Below, piece after piece: positions 26,852 to 35,954 of a stretch of 64,000 nucleotides of DNA. The stretch's first letter is position 1. Each line of letters begins with the position of its first letter. A model generated the notes under the pieces. That model saw only the letters and a program-made list of their open reading frames with translations. It was not told the DNA's origin and ran no database searches. The translations under genes and the position numbers were made by a program. The stretch lies in contig JAQUCP010000003.1 of NCBI GenBank assembly GCA_028686135.1, positions 62,001 to 126,000 of the forward strand, read 5' to 3'. Source of the stretch: UBA12481 sp012523435 (GTDB taxonomy: Bacteria; Bacteroidota; Bacteroidia; Bacteroidales; UBA12481).

Positions 26852-26859
26852 TACCTTTG
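26852..26859 (+). promoter_or_regulatory. -7 promoter element of the Na/Ca antiporter gene
   Basis: TACCTTTG, exact TAnnTTTG match. The predicted transcript start near 26865 favours translation from the ATG at 26878, though 26869 is possible. Confidence 0.65.
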
Positions 26860-26868
26860 CCCCGTTAA

Positions 26869-27861
26869 ATGATAAGTATGAGTACCCTGTTGATCGCTAT
26901 CATTGCTGTTATCGTCGGTTTGATTCTGCTCATCTGGAGCGCCGACTGGTTCGTAGAAGGATCAGCAGCTGCCGCTGGATACCTCGGGGTACCCCCCCTG
27001 CTAATCGGAATGGTAATCATCGGTTTCGGCACCTCCGCTCCAGAACTGGTGGTGTCAGCACTGTCAGCCGCCCAAGGCAATCCCGGAATCGCCCTGGGCA
27101 ATGCCTATGGGTCAAATATTGCCAACATAGCACTTATCCTGGGAATTACTGCCCTGATAAAACCAATCGCCATTGAATCCGGAGTACTCAAAAAAGAACT
27201 GCCAATCCTGACCGGAGTTACCTTCGTAACAGCCTTATTGTTATGGAATTATCGACTTACTCGAATCGAATCGATCTTTCTGTTGATCCTTTTCGTGGCC
27301 TTTATCCTTTGGAGTATCCGTAATGGAATGAGAAGTCAAGATGATACCCTGGTCACCAAAATAACCCAAGATAATACGTCATACCGACTCTCGAAAAAAA
27401 AAGCTACCGTTCACCTCATCATTGGACTGCTGGTTCTGGTTGCCAGCTCCAGAATTCTGGTTTGGGGCTCGGTTGAAATCGCCCAACTCCTCGGAGTTAG
27501 CGATGTGATTATCGGCCTGACTATCGTAGCCATTGGAACCTCACTGCCCGAATTGGCCTCGGCTATCACTGCATCCCGAAAAGGAGAACATGAACTGGCC
27601 CTTGGCAATATCATCGGCTCCAATATGTTCAATACTCTCGCCGTTGTCGGCATCGCCGGAACTATCCATCCGCTCGACATTCCATCCGAAATTCTCTCGC
27701 GAGATATCCTGATTGTAAGCCTGCTTACCATATCAATATTCCTTCTTGGATTAAAAACCCAAGGACAGCCCGGAAAAATCAACCGTTTCGAGGGAGGAAT
27801 TCTGGCAGCTTTCTACGTTATTTATCTTGTCATCCTGGCGTCATCGGCTATAAAGGCTTGA
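26869..27861 (+). CDS. calcium/sodium antiporter, CaCA family (YrbG-like)
   Basis: A 330-residue inner-membrane protein with about ten hydrophobic segments in two inverted halves, each with the alpha-repeat of sodium/calcium exchangers: GFGTSAPELVVSALSAA followed by GNAYGSNIANIALILG in the first, and AIGTSLPELASAITAS followed by GNIIGSNMFNTLAVVG in the second. The acidic residues in the SxPEL motifs bind the cation. It probably exports Ca2+ against Na+ or H+. Two in-frame starts (26869 and 26878) are close together; the promoter position favours the second. It converges on rlmN with 3 bp between stops. Confidence 0.92.
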   Translation: MISMSTLLIAIIAVIVGLILLIWSADWFVEGSAAAAGYLGVPPLLIGMVIIGFGTSAPELVVSALSAAQGNPGIALGNAYGSNIANIALILGITALIKPIAIESGVLKKELPILTGVTFVTALLLWNYRLTRIESIFLLILFVAFILWSIRNGMRSQDDTLVTKITQDNTSYRLSKKKATVHLIIGLLVLVASSRILVWGSVEIAQLLGVSDVIIGLTIVAIGTSLPELASAITASRKGEHELALGNIIGSNMFNTLAVVGIAGTIHPLDIPSEILSRDILIVSLLTISIFLLGLKTQGQPGKINRFEGGILAAFYVIYLVILASSAIKA

Positions 27862-27864
27862 CTC

Positions 27865-28902
27865 TCAAGCCTTTCTGACTATCTCCCGAGTCGAGAGCAA
27901 ACCACAGGCAGCCCAGATATCCTGACCGCGCGAAGCACGCACCGTCGTCAGAATTCCTTTTTTGGTTAACGCATCCTTAAAGGCCAGAACAGTCTGATCA
28001 TCCGATCCCTGCAGCGATGTGTCCGGAATCGGGTGAAAACGAATCAGATTTATGCGACAGCGAACCTTATTCAATACCCTCGCTAACTCCTTGACGTGAG
28101 CAGGAGTGTCATTTAAACCTTTGAATAAAATGTATTCAAAAGATATCCTGCGCTGACGACCCCAATCAAACGAACGAATCGTTTCAATCACTTCCGATAG
28201 TGGATAAACCTTCTCCACCGGCATGAGCATCCTGCGCTCCTCAGGGAAAGGAGTGTGTAAACTAACGGCCAGATGAGCCTGAGTGCGATTGAGGAACTCC
28301 TGCATCGCCGGAATGATTCCAATCGTCGAAACCGTAATCCTCCGCGGACTCCAGCCATACCCCCAGTCGGCAGTCAATATTTCAATACTCCGTAGCACCT
28401 CCTCCAAGTTATCAAAAGGCTCGCCCATACCCATATACACCACATTCGTCAGCTTCTCACGCTCGGGCAATCGATGGACCTGGTTGAGAATCTCGCCAGC
28501 AGTCAACTGCCCCTGAAAACCCTGCCTCCCAGTCATACAAAACAGACAACCCATCTTACAACCCACCTGAGAAGAAATGCATAGCGTGGCCCGTTCTTCA
28601 TCCGGAATATAAGCCGCCTCAACAAATTTACCTTGACCAGCCTGAAAAAGATACTTCTTGGTTCCATCCACCGACTCTTGAAAACTTACCGGATCCGCAA
28701 GACCAAGAACAAAACGCTCCCCTAAGGCCCCCCTAACCCTCGCCGATAAATTGGTCATCTCATCAATCGAGCCTATCTGCTTTTTGTATAACCAACCCGC
28801 AATCTGCCCCCCAACATACCGTGGTAGCCCCATCTGCTCCACAATAACGTGAAGTTCTTCAAGAGTCTTTCCGAATAATCCTTCCCGCTCTAAATGACCC
28901 AT
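27865..28902 (-). CDS. rlmN: 23S rRNA (adenine(2503)-C(2))-methyltransferase, radical SAM
   Basis: Methylates A2503 of 23S rRNA and A37 of some tRNAs through a radical SAM and methyl-cysteine mechanism. The 345 residues are usual. The cluster motif is GCKMGCLFC (CX3CX2C), followed by NVVYMGMGEPFDN, STIGIIP, HTPFPEERR and LIRFHPIPDT. A C-terminal cysteine in WAACGLL fits the resolving Cys. A promoter element on the minus strand at 28947-28954 lies about 45 bp upstream. Confidence 0.96.
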   Translation of the reverse strand: MGHLEREGLFGKTLEELHVIVEQMGLPRYVGGQIAGWLYKKQIGSIDEMTNLSARVRGALGERFVLGLADPVSFQESVDGTKKYLFQAGQGKFVEAAYIPDEERATLCISSQVGCKMGCLFCMTGRQGFQGQLTAGEILNQVHRLPEREKLTNVVYMGMGEPFDNLEEVLRSIEILTADWGYGWSPRRITVSTIGIIPAMQEFLNRTQAHLAVSLHTPFPEERRMLMPVEKVYPLSEVIETIRSFDWGRQRRISFEYILFKGLNDTPAHVKELARVLNKVRCRINLIRFHPIPDTSLQGSDDQTVLAFKDALTKKGILTTVRASRGQDIWAACGLLSTREIVRKA

Positions 28903-28946
28903 CAGGTTTCTAGATAAACTGTTCAGATACCACGTAAATTAAATCA

Positions 28947-28954
28947 CAAAGATA
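28947..28954 (-). promoter_or_regulatory. -7 promoter element of rlmN
   Basis: Minus-strand TATCTTTG, exact TAnnTTTG match, 45 bp before the rlmN start. Confidence 0.7.
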
Positions 28955-29052
28955 ACACAGTCATCCAACGATGAAATGCCAATTTTCTTCCAGGAGTGTG
29001 TTAAAAAAGCTTAATTACCCTGCCAACCATTTACTTAAACCCACCTTTTCCC

Positions 29053-29060
29053 TAAATTTG
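29053..29060 (+). promoter_or_regulatory. -7 promoter element of the Asp-box propeller gene
   Basis: TAAATTTG, match to TAnnTTTG, 36 bp before the chosen ATG at 29096. Confidence 0.55.
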
Positions 29061-29095
29061 AATGACCTGTATTGCAACCCCAAAACAAAAATTCG

Positions 29096-31447
29096 ATGAA
29101 AAAGCTCAATCCCTCCATTATCATACTGATAATCATCAGTTTGCTAATTTATACCACCACCCTAAACGGTCAACCAGCCAGAAACCCAATGCTGTCCGGT
29201 CAGGATCGGCTTGAGAAATTTAGCCTGATTCAAAAAATGAAATCCTCCTCTCCTTTTGCCAACATGAAGTGGCAATTTGTCGGGCCTACCAATGTCAGCG
29301 GGCGCTGCACGGATGTCGCTGTCGTACAGCCAAAAGGCCAGAATTATACCATCTATGTCGGTACCGCTTCTGGTGGAATCTGGAAAACCGAAAACGAAGG
29401 AGTCACCTGGAAACCAATTTTTGAAAATGAGGTTACCGCTTCCATCGGCGATATTACCTTAGATCCTCAAAATCAGGAAGTTCTATGGGTTGGCAGCGGG
29501 GAAGCAAATATTTTCCGCAGCTCTCAGTCGGGTTGCGGTATCTACCTGACTACCAATGGCGGCAAAACCTGGGAGCATAAGGGACTCGAAAATACTTTCA
29601 CCATCGCCCGCATCCTGGTCCATCCTAAAAATTCCAAAGTAGTGTATGTCGCTGCCTCCGGACATGAATGGACAGATAACCCTGATCGCGGTGTTTACAA
29701 AACTACTGATGGCGGAAACACCTGGGATAAAATTCTTTATATCGACGAACAGACCGGAGCGATCGACCTGGTAATGGATCCGTCCGATACTAACACCCTC
29801 TATGCCGCTACCTGGCAACGCATTAGAAAGAAATGGAACGACCCACGAACCGAATCCGACTATTCCGGTAGCGGTATCTGGAAAACTACCAATGGCGGAA
29901 AATCATGGGATCCCATCAACAGTGGACTGCCGGAAGCTGAGTTCAGAGGACGTATCGGCCTCGATATTGCTGCCTCAAACCCAAAAGTATTGTATGCCTT
30001 TGTCGATAATTACGAGATCGCTCGTAAAAATGACAATACAGACGAAACCGACTCTTACGGACGTCCAAAAGGTGGCGTCATTAAAGGTGCCACCATTTAC
30101 AAAAGCAGCAATAAAGGGAAAGACTGGACCCTCGTCAGCGGTCAAACACCCGAGATGGCCCGGTATATGGAAAGCCACTCCTCAACTTACGGGTGGGTAT
30201 TCGGACAAATCCGCGTCGATCCAACCGATGAAAATACCATCTACACCATGGGACTGATGCTGAACGTATCGAACGACGGAGGCAAAACATTCCGTACACT
30301 CGATGGAATGCACGTGGATCATCATGGGTTGTGGATCGACCCAGCCAATCCATCCTATCTGATCAATTGTAACGATGGTGGGATCGTCATCTCCTACGAC
30401 AAAGGAGAAAACTGGATGCAATTTACTCATAACCTACCTGCAGTACAGTTCTTTACCATCAACTATGACCTGGGTGAGCCCTTTAAAGTTTATGGTTCAG
30501 TACAAGATCACGGCAGCTATAGCGGTGTCATCGACCTCTCCAGAGGACGAGACCGGATTCCGGCACGCCCCTTTGACTACGCACCGGGCGGCGAAGGAAG
30601 TAATCACGCTATCGATCCCCGCGATCCCAACCTGGTCTATTCGGCCGGATTTTACGGATCCCTCAGCCGGGCTAACCTGACAACCGGTGACCGAAAAAGT
30701 ATTCTGCCACGAACCTTCGATACCGAACCACCACTCCGTGGACAGTGGCTGGCACCCTTTATCCTGTCTGAACACAATCCAGACATCATTTATCATGGCA
30801 TGCAATACCTATATCAGTCTAATGATCAAGGAAATACATGGAAGCGCATCAGTCCGGACCTCACCCATAATATCCCGGAAAAAATCGGGGATATTCAATA
30901 CCAAACCCTTTCCACCATCTCCGAATCACCGCTATACTTCGGACTAATCTACGCCGGAACCGATGATGGCCGCCTCCATATCACCCGCAATGGCGGAACC
31001 ACTTGGACCGAATTAACACCAAAGCTGGCCCCTGATAGATGGATCAGCCGCATCGTGGCATCGAAATTTAAAATAGGACGAGTTTATGTAACCCAAAACG
31101 GGAAAAGAGATGATGACTTTCAAGTATATATCTGGAAATCTGAAGACTACGGCGAAACCTTCCAGGATATCTCAGCTAACATCCCCCTCGGACCCGTTAA
31201 CGTTATTCGCGAAGACCCATTCAACGGTGATATTCTCTATCTCGGAACCGACACCGGAGTTTATATTTCAACTAATGGAGGAAAATCCTGGGAAATACTC
31301 GGCAACCTACCAACCGTCTATGTTCATGACCTGATAATTCATCCACGCGATAATATCATCGTCATTGGAACCCATGGCCGGGGAGTTTGGGCCCTGGATG
31401 CCAATACCATCAATAAAGCTAACGAGAGAAGACGGTTCTACCGATAG
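29096..31447 (+). CDS. exported Asp-box (BNR/sortilin-like) beta-propeller protein
   Basis: About 783 residues with a signal peptide (MKKLNPSIIILIIIS..., cut before QPARNP or nearby). At least ten Asp-box motifs of the form SxDxGxTW occur, for example ENEGVTWKP, TNGGKTWEH, TDGGNTWDK, TNGGKSWDP, SNDGGKTF, SNDQGNTWK, RNGGTTWTE, SEDYGETF and STNGGKSWE. These mark VPS10/sortilin-like or glycosidase-like propellers of the YCF48/BNR superfamily. No catalytic sialidase Arg triad is evident and there is no T9SS tail, so it is probably a periplasmic or surface scaffold or a peptidase accessory. The ATG at 29096 is preferred over an upstream TTG because of the signal peptide. Confidence 0.82.
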   Translation: MKKLNPSIIILIIISLLIYTTTLNGQPARNPMLSGQDRLEKFSLIQKMKSSSPFANMKWQFVGPTNVSGRCTDVAVVQPKGQNYTIYVGTASGGIWKTENEGVTWKPIFENEVTASIGDITLDPQNQEVLWVGSGEANIFRSSQSGCGIYLTTNGGKTWEHKGLENTFTIARILVHPKNSKVVYVAASGHEWTDNPDRGVYKTTDGGNTWDKILYIDEQTGAIDLVMDPSDTNTLYAATWQRIRKKWNDPRTESDYSGSGIWKTTNGGKSWDPINSGLPEAEFRGRIGLDIAASNPKVLYAFVDNYEIARKNDNTDETDSYGRPKGGVIKGATIYKSSNKGKDWTLVSGQTPEMARYMESHSSTYGWVFGQIRVDPTDENTIYTMGLMLNVSNDGGKTFRTLDGMHVDHHGLWIDPANPSYLINCNDGGIVISYDKGENWMQFTHNLPAVQFFTINYDLGEPFKVYGSVQDHGSYSGVIDLSRGRDRIPARPFDYAPGGEGSNHAIDPRDPNLVYSAGFYGSLSRANLTTGDRKSILPRTFDTEPPLRGQWLAPFILSEHNPDIIYHGMQYLYQSNDQGNTWKRISPDLTHNIPEKIGDIQYQTLSTISESPLYFGLIYAGTDDGRLHITRNGGTTWTELTPKLAPDRWISRIVASKFKIGRVYVTQNGKRDDDFQVYIWKSEDYGETFQDISANIPLGPVNVIREDPFNGDILYLGTDTGVYISTNGGKSWEILGNLPTVYVHDLIIHPRDNIIVIGTHGRGVWALDANTINKANERRRFYR

Positions 31448-31474
31448 ATAGGCACCTTTGATTAGAAGGCATTC

Positions 31475-31921
31475 CTATTCTATTACCCGGTGCCAGGTCT
31501 GCTTCCGGCCAATCGGGCCTATGGATCCACGTACTGTCAGGGTTTTGGAATCTTCTAGCCAAATCTTGACATCATAAAACTTGCCGTTGCCAGGATCCAA
31601 AATGCCCTTTTTACCCTTCCATACCTCATCAGATCGGGTTAATCCGCTGATAATCACCATACCCCGAATACGTTTATCCTTCAGGGCACCCTTGCACTTA
31701 TCACAGGTGTCGTCTGTCGGAGTCACCCCATCATCATCAAAAGTCTCCAAAATCTTGCCGTAAAGCTTCCCTCCAGAAATCCATATCTGAACAATGGATT
31801 TCTGCAAGTTGGTCTCATCATCAATGGTACGCCACTTACCAACCACATCCTGTCCAAAGATCTGCCCGCCAGCAAACAACAGAGCAGCCACTAAAAGTCC
31901 GGTGAGTTGTAACTTTTTCAT
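31475..31921 (-). CDS. DUF2147 domain secreted protein
   Basis: About 148 residues. From ATG 31921 there is a signal peptide (MKKLQLTGLLVAALLFAGG, cut near IFGQ) and then one DUF2147 domain: GKWRTIDDETNLQKS, IWISGGKLYGKIL, CDKC, GMVIISGL, GKKGILDPGNGKFYDVKIWL and GSIGPIGRKQTW. The family is a small periplasmic beta-barrel of unknown function, common in Bacteroidetes and Proteobacteria. An extended frame to 32032 adds a hydrophobic stretch that does not match the family, so it is left out. Confidence 0.85.
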   Translation of the reverse strand: MKKLQLTGLLVAALLFAGGQIFGQDVVGKWRTIDDETNLQKSIVQIWISGGKLYGKILETFDDDGVTPTDDTCDKCKGALKDKRIRGMVIISGLTRSDEVWKGKKGILDPGNGKFYDVKIWLEDSKTLTVRGSIGPIGRKQTWHRVIE

Positions 31922-32098
31922 ATCGATTGGGTTTAAAGCAAATTTCGGGATCGAAGTAAATAAAAAAAACAATAACACAACTATAGCCATAATCCAACCG
32001 ACTAACAAAACCCGAGATATCCTTTGATCCACTTCGACAGTTTACAACTATCACCCCCTAAACCTGCTGATCAGGTGCTGTTATCTGCTTAATCCACC

Positions 32099-32129
32099 TT
32101 TGTTTATTTCCGGTATTCCGTTACCTTTG
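32099..32129 (+). promoter_or_regulatory. full Bacteroidetes promoter (-33 TTTG and -7) of the FKBP gene
   Basis: TTTG at 32099-32102 and TACCTTTG at 32122-32129 are separated by 19 bp, the standard spacing. The ATG is 25 bp downstream. Confidence 0.8.
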
Positions 32130-32150
32130 CCCGCTCAATAATCACACGAA

Positions 32151-32858
32151 ATGATGAAAACAAAAATCTGGGTCGGTATGGCCACGTTGGCACTCCTGAC
32201 CACAATCTCATGCGGACAAATGAAAAAATCCTCACTTGACATCGGTCAGATTCAGCTGACCAACCTCGCCGATACGGCTAGTTATGCTCTTGGCGTTAAT
32301 ATGGCCACAGCTATGATGGAACAGGGCTTCGAAGACTTGAACCTCACCGCTTTTGCCAAAGCTTTTCAAGATGTTTACACCGAAAGCAAAACCCTGATCT
32401 CCAACGAAGAAACGAACGGAATTCTGCAGGAATATTTCATGTCCCTGTCGGATCAAGCCGGACAAGAAAACCTGGCTGAAGGCCAGGCATTCCTGGAAAA
32501 AAACGGGAAAAATGATGGTGTAGTCACTACAGAATCCGGACTACAGTATGAAGTGATCACCCAGGGAACCGGCGCGAAACCAACAGCAGAAAGCACAGTT
32601 AAAGTACATTATCATGGCACCCTGATCGACGGTACCGTTTTTGACAGCTCTGTTGACCGCGGCCAACCCGTTGAATTCCCCCTCAATGGAGTCATTCCCG
32701 GATGGACCGAAGGTGTTCAACTCATGCCTGTCGGATCAAAGTATAAGCTCTATATCCCCTCCGAACTGGGTTATGGCGCCAATGTACCTCCTGGTGGTCC
32801 CATCGGGCCAAATTCAGTCCTGATCTTTGAAGTCGAACTGATCGACATCATCAACTAA
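32151..32858 (+). CDS. FKBP-type peptidyl-prolyl cis-trans isomerase, lipoprotein
   Basis: A 235-residue Mip/FklB-like foldase. The signal peptide ends in a lipobox-like TISC (cysteine about 22), so it is probably membrane-anchored in the periplasm. An N-terminal helical dimerisation domain (about 40-115, ASYALGVNMATAM...) is followed by the FKBP domain (about 125-235) with VKVHYHGTLIDGTVFDSS, GVIPGWTEGVQLMPVGSKY, YIPSELGYGA and LIFEVELIDI. It has a consensus promoter and its own terminator. Confidence 0.92.
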   Translation: MMKTKIWVGMATLALLTTISCGQMKKSSLDIGQIQLTNLADTASYALGVNMATAMMEQGFEDLNLTAFAKAFQDVYTESKTLISNEETNGILQEYFMSLSDQAGQENLAEGQAFLEKNGKNDGVVTTESGLQYEVITQGTGAKPTAESTVKVHYHGTLIDGTVFDSSVDRGQPVEFPLNGVIPGWTEGVQLMPVGSKYKLYIPSELGYGANVPPGGPIGPNSVLIFEVELIDIIN

Positions 32859-32880
32859 TCAGGTATCAAAAACTCTTTTA

Positions 32881-32907
32881 AAAAGCCCCGCTAATGCGGG
32901 GTTTTTT
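32881..32907 (+). terminator. terminator of the FKBP gene
   Basis: Stem CCCCGC/GCGGGG with loop TAAT, preceded by A residues and followed by six T; 22 bp after the stop codon. Confidence 0.88.
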
Positions 32908-33038
32908 ATTTTCTACCCTCCCCGGAGAAAAACTTTGATATCCGGATTTTTTTGTAACCTTGCAGTGAGCAAATATTCGATATTTTAGCTCAATATACTC
33001 ATATTTAAACTGTTACAAACAACCAAATCGATAACCCG

Positions 33039-34583
33039 ATGTCAATTAAACGGAAAACCCGCGAACTGATGGAACGCAGAGAACAGATCCTTCAGGGTGG
33101 AGGGGAGTCTGCCATTAAGAAGCAGCAGGAGATGGGGAAAATGACCGCCCGCGATCGAGTCATCAGTATCCTGGATGAAAACTCATTTCAGGAGTATGAT
33201 CTATTTGCCCAGCACGAAGGCCGGGATTTTGATATGGATAAAAAAGAGCTTCCAGGCGATGGAGTGATAACCGGAACCGGTAAAATCTATGGCTCACCTG
33301 TTTGTATCTTTGCTCAAGATTTCACCGTTGCTGGAGGATCTCTCGGCCTGATGCACGCCCGAAAAATCACCAAAATCATGGATCATGCCCTGAAACTAAA
33401 AGTTCCGCTGATCGGAATCAACGATTCAGGTGGCGCCAGAGTGCAGGAGGGCGTCAACTCTCTGGCAGGATATGGGGAGATTTTCTACCGAAACACCCAG
33501 GCTTCGGGAGTAATCCCTCAGATCTCCGTTATCCTGGGTCCATGCGCCGGCGGTGCCGTGTACTCACCAGCTTTGACAGATTTCGTTTTTGTCGTGGATA
33601 AAATCTCAAAAATGTTCATCACCGGCCCCGAAGTGATCAAAACCGTCCTGGGCGAAGAAATCTCAATGGAAGAACTGGGCGGAGCCCAAGTCCATTCCAC
33701 CATCACCGGGAATGCCCACTTTTACGCAGCCAGCGAAACTGAATGTTTTGAACAAATTAAAAACCTCATCTCCTATATTCCCTGGAATAACAACCTTAAA
33801 CCCAGAAAATTACGACCACGAAGCCCCAAAAACGCTTACAAAATCGACACCATCGTACCTGTCGATCCAAAACAACCTTACGATGTCAGAAATGTCATCC
33901 GGGCAATTGCTGATAGTTCCGAATTCTTTGAAATTCAGGAACAATTTGCCCAAAATATCGTGATAGGCTACGGACGGATGAACGGTCAGACAATCGGTTT
34001 CGTCGCAAACCAACCCATGTACATGGCCGGAGTCCTCGACGTGGATTCATCGGATAAGGCCGCCCGATTTATCCGATTCTGCGATGCGTTTAATATCCCA
34101 CTGATTACCCTGGTTGACCTACCCGGATACCTCCCAGGTGTAGATCAGGAACATGCAGGCGTAATCCGCCACGGCGCCAAGGTGCTCTACGCTTATAGCG
34201 AAGCAACCGTGCCCCGAATTACCGTTATTCTCCGAAAAGCCTACGGCGGAGGATATATCGCGATGAACAGCCGCCACCTGAATGCTGATATCGTCTTCGC
34301 CTGGCCATCAGCCGAAATCGCTGTGATGGGACCAGAAGGTGCCGCGAATATCATCTTCCGTAAAGAGATCACCTCCGCAGAAGATCCGGAAAAAATGCGC
34401 AAACAAAAAATTAAAGAGTATAAAGATAAATTCGCGAACCCTTACGTAGCAGCCGCTAAAGGCTATGTCGATGCAGTCATCGAACCAGAAAATACCCGCG
34501 ATTACCTGCTTCATGCCCTGGAAGTCCTGGAAACAAAGGATGTGCCACGCCCGCTTCGAAAACACGGATGTATCCCGTTGTAA
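33039..34583 (+). CDS. acyl-CoA carboxylase carboxyltransferase subunit (propionyl-CoA carboxylase beta / methylmalonyl-CoA decarboxylase alpha type)
   Basis: Moves the carboxyl group between biotin and an acyl-CoA, most likely propionyl-/methylmalonyl-CoA. The 514 residues span the N- and C-terminal crotonase-like carboxyltransferase domains, with INDSGGARVQEGVNSLAGYG and GPCAGGAVYSPALTDF in the first and VDLPGYLPGVDQEHAGVIRHG and RKAYGGGYIAMNS in the second. This type can work with biotin carboxylase as a carboxylase or with a membrane sodium pump as a decarboxylase. Only the biotin carrier follows here. A near-consensus -7 element (TAACCTTG) lies at 32955. Confidence 0.93.
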   Translation: MSIKRKTRELMERREQILQGGGESAIKKQQEMGKMTARDRVISILDENSFQEYDLFAQHEGRDFDMDKKELPGDGVITGTGKIYGSPVCIFAQDFTVAGGSLGLMHARKITKIMDHALKLKVPLIGINDSGGARVQEGVNSLAGYGEIFYRNTQASGVIPQISVILGPCAGGAVYSPALTDFVFVVDKISKMFITGPEVIKTVLGEEISMEELGGAQVHSTITGNAHFYAASETECFEQIKNLISYIPWNNNLKPRKLRPRSPKNAYKIDTIVPVDPKQPYDVRNVIRAIADSSEFFEIQEQFAQNIVIGYGRMNGQTIGFVANQPMYMAGVLDVDSSDKAARFIRFCDAFNIPLITLVDLPGYLPGVDQEHAGVIRHGAKVLYAYSEATVPRITVILRKAYGGGYIAMNSRHLNADIVFAWPSAEIAVMGPEGAANIIFRKEITSAEDPEKMRKQKIKEYKDKFANPYVAAAKGYVDAVIEPENTRDYLLHALEVLETKDVPRPLRKHGCIPL

Positions 34584-34621
34584 GCGATTGTTCTAAGTTT
34601 TACCTTTTTTTGCAAGAACCC

Positions 34622-35050
34622 ATGAAACAAAACGAAACGCCACTGGCAGAACTAAACTTCGAAGGCTCCAAATATAAAACCCTGATAACCAAAAAGTTTC
34701 AGTCAAGAAAAGCCTACATCCCCGATGATCCGAATAAGATCAACGCACAAATCCCAGGCACTATCCTCAAAATCATGGTCAAAGAGGGCCAACAAATTAA
34801 TCCCTCGAAATGTCTCTTCATTCTGGAAGCCATGAAAATGAAAAACCGAGTTTTTGCATCCATTTCTGGTACGATTAAGAAAATCTATATTACAGAAGGT
34901 CAAATTGTTACAAAAAACCAACTACTATTGGAACTGGGAAAACCAGAGTTAAAACCAATACCAGAACCGGATCAAACCAATCAGGAAGCCACTAAAGAGC
35001 GGAAAACAAGGCGATTCGGGAAAAGAAACCGCGCTAAATCAGACCAGTAA
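34622..35050 (+). CDS. biotin carboxyl carrier protein of acyl-CoA carboxylase/decarboxylase
   Basis: About 142 residues. The biotinyl domain contains the attachment motif EAMKM with a biotinylated lysine, preceded by AQIPGTILKIMVKEGQ and followed by GTIKKIYITEGQIV. The C-terminal tail is Pro/Glu- then Lys/Arg-rich and lies outside the domain. I chose ATG 34622, which lies 38 bp after the carboxyltransferase stop, over the longer frame from 34568 because the longer part matches nothing and overlaps the upstream gene. It forms an operon with the carboxyltransferase and its 3' end overlaps ispE by 12 bp on the opposite strand. Confidence 0.88.
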   Translation: MKQNETPLAELNFEGSKYKTLITKKFQSRKAYIPDDPNKINAQIPGTILKIMVKEGQQINPSKCLFILEAMKMKNRVFASISGTIKKIYITEGQIVTKNQLLLELGKPELKPIPEPDQTNQEATKERKTRRFGKRNRAKSDQ

Positions 35051-35863
35051 TCCTTCCCAAATCAAATAAGGACGGATTAATTCGGGAACTTCCCGCTGCT
35101 CTTTGAAAAGCGCGTAAACAGCCGATCCACTACCAGTCATGCTACTGTATAAAGCTCCTGCCCCATAACAGGCATCACGGATCTCCTGTATCAAGGGAAT
35201 CTTCGTAAAAGCATAAGCCTCAAAGTCGTTCCTAACCAACCCAGCCCACATCGAAAGAGGCTGCTGCAAAGCATCAATAAGAGATACAGACCATGGCACC
35301 GACGTAACGTTACGATAAGCCTCTACCGTAGATATTCCAGCTCCGGGATGGAAAAGCCAAATATTCAAACCCTTGATATCCAATAAAAATGGCGTAAGCT
35401 CTTCGCCTCTCCCAACAGCTAAAGAGGGTACCGGATCAATAAAAAATGGACAATCACTGCCTAACTCCCCTGCTAACAATTGAAGCTCCTCCTTACTTAA
35501 TCCCAGATTAAACAAACGACTTAACATGACCAGCATAAAAGCACCATCCGATGAACCCCCTCCTAACCCACCTCCAGGAGGAATCGACTTGTGAAGTTTT
35601 ACCAATACAGATGGAAGAATGAACCGATCCGATAATAAATGATAGGCTTTCACAACCAGATTGGACGACTCTTCTCCATCTAACATGATGCCACTGATGT
35701 CCATCGAAGCTATACCATAGCCCCCATCGGAATCCGGAATAACCTCTAGCCGGTCAGTCAATCCGATAGGATAAAAAACCGTCTCGACCGAATGATACCC
35801 ATCGGCCCTTTTTGCCTTGATATTCAAGCCAATATTGATCTTCGCGCAAGGATACGTCAACAT
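35039..35863 (-). CDS. ispE: 4-diphosphocytidyl-2-C-methyl-D-erythritol kinase
   Basis: The fourth step of the MEP pathway to isoprenoids: ATP-dependent phosphorylation of CDP-ME. A GHMP kinase of 274 residues, near the usual length. Motifs: PCAKINIGLNIKAKRADGYH at the start, the ATP loop PPGGGLGGGSSDGA near residue 92, GSDCPFF, and the C-terminal MTGSGSAVYALF. It is monocistronic and converges on the biotin carrier gene. Confidence 0.94.
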   Translation of the reverse strand: MLTYPCAKINIGLNIKAKRADGYHSVETVFYPIGLTDRLEVIPDSDGGYGIASMDISGIMLDGEESSNLVVKAYHLLSDRFILPSVLVKLHKSIPPGGGLGGGSSDGAFMLVMLSRLFNLGLSKEELQLLAGELGSDCPFFIDPVPSLAVGRGEELTPFLLDIKGLNIWLFHPGAGISTVEAYRNVTSVPWSVSLIDALQQPLSMWAGLVRNDFEAYAFTKIPLIQEIRDACYGAGALYSSMTGSGSAVYALFKEQREVPELIRPYLIWEGLLV

Positions 35864-35954
35864 AGGAGACTCCTGTCCCAGTTATTAACAAAGCCTAAAG
35901 TAACTACTTTTTTTAGTGAAATTCTGCTCATCTTTGTCTTTCAACCAGAACTCT

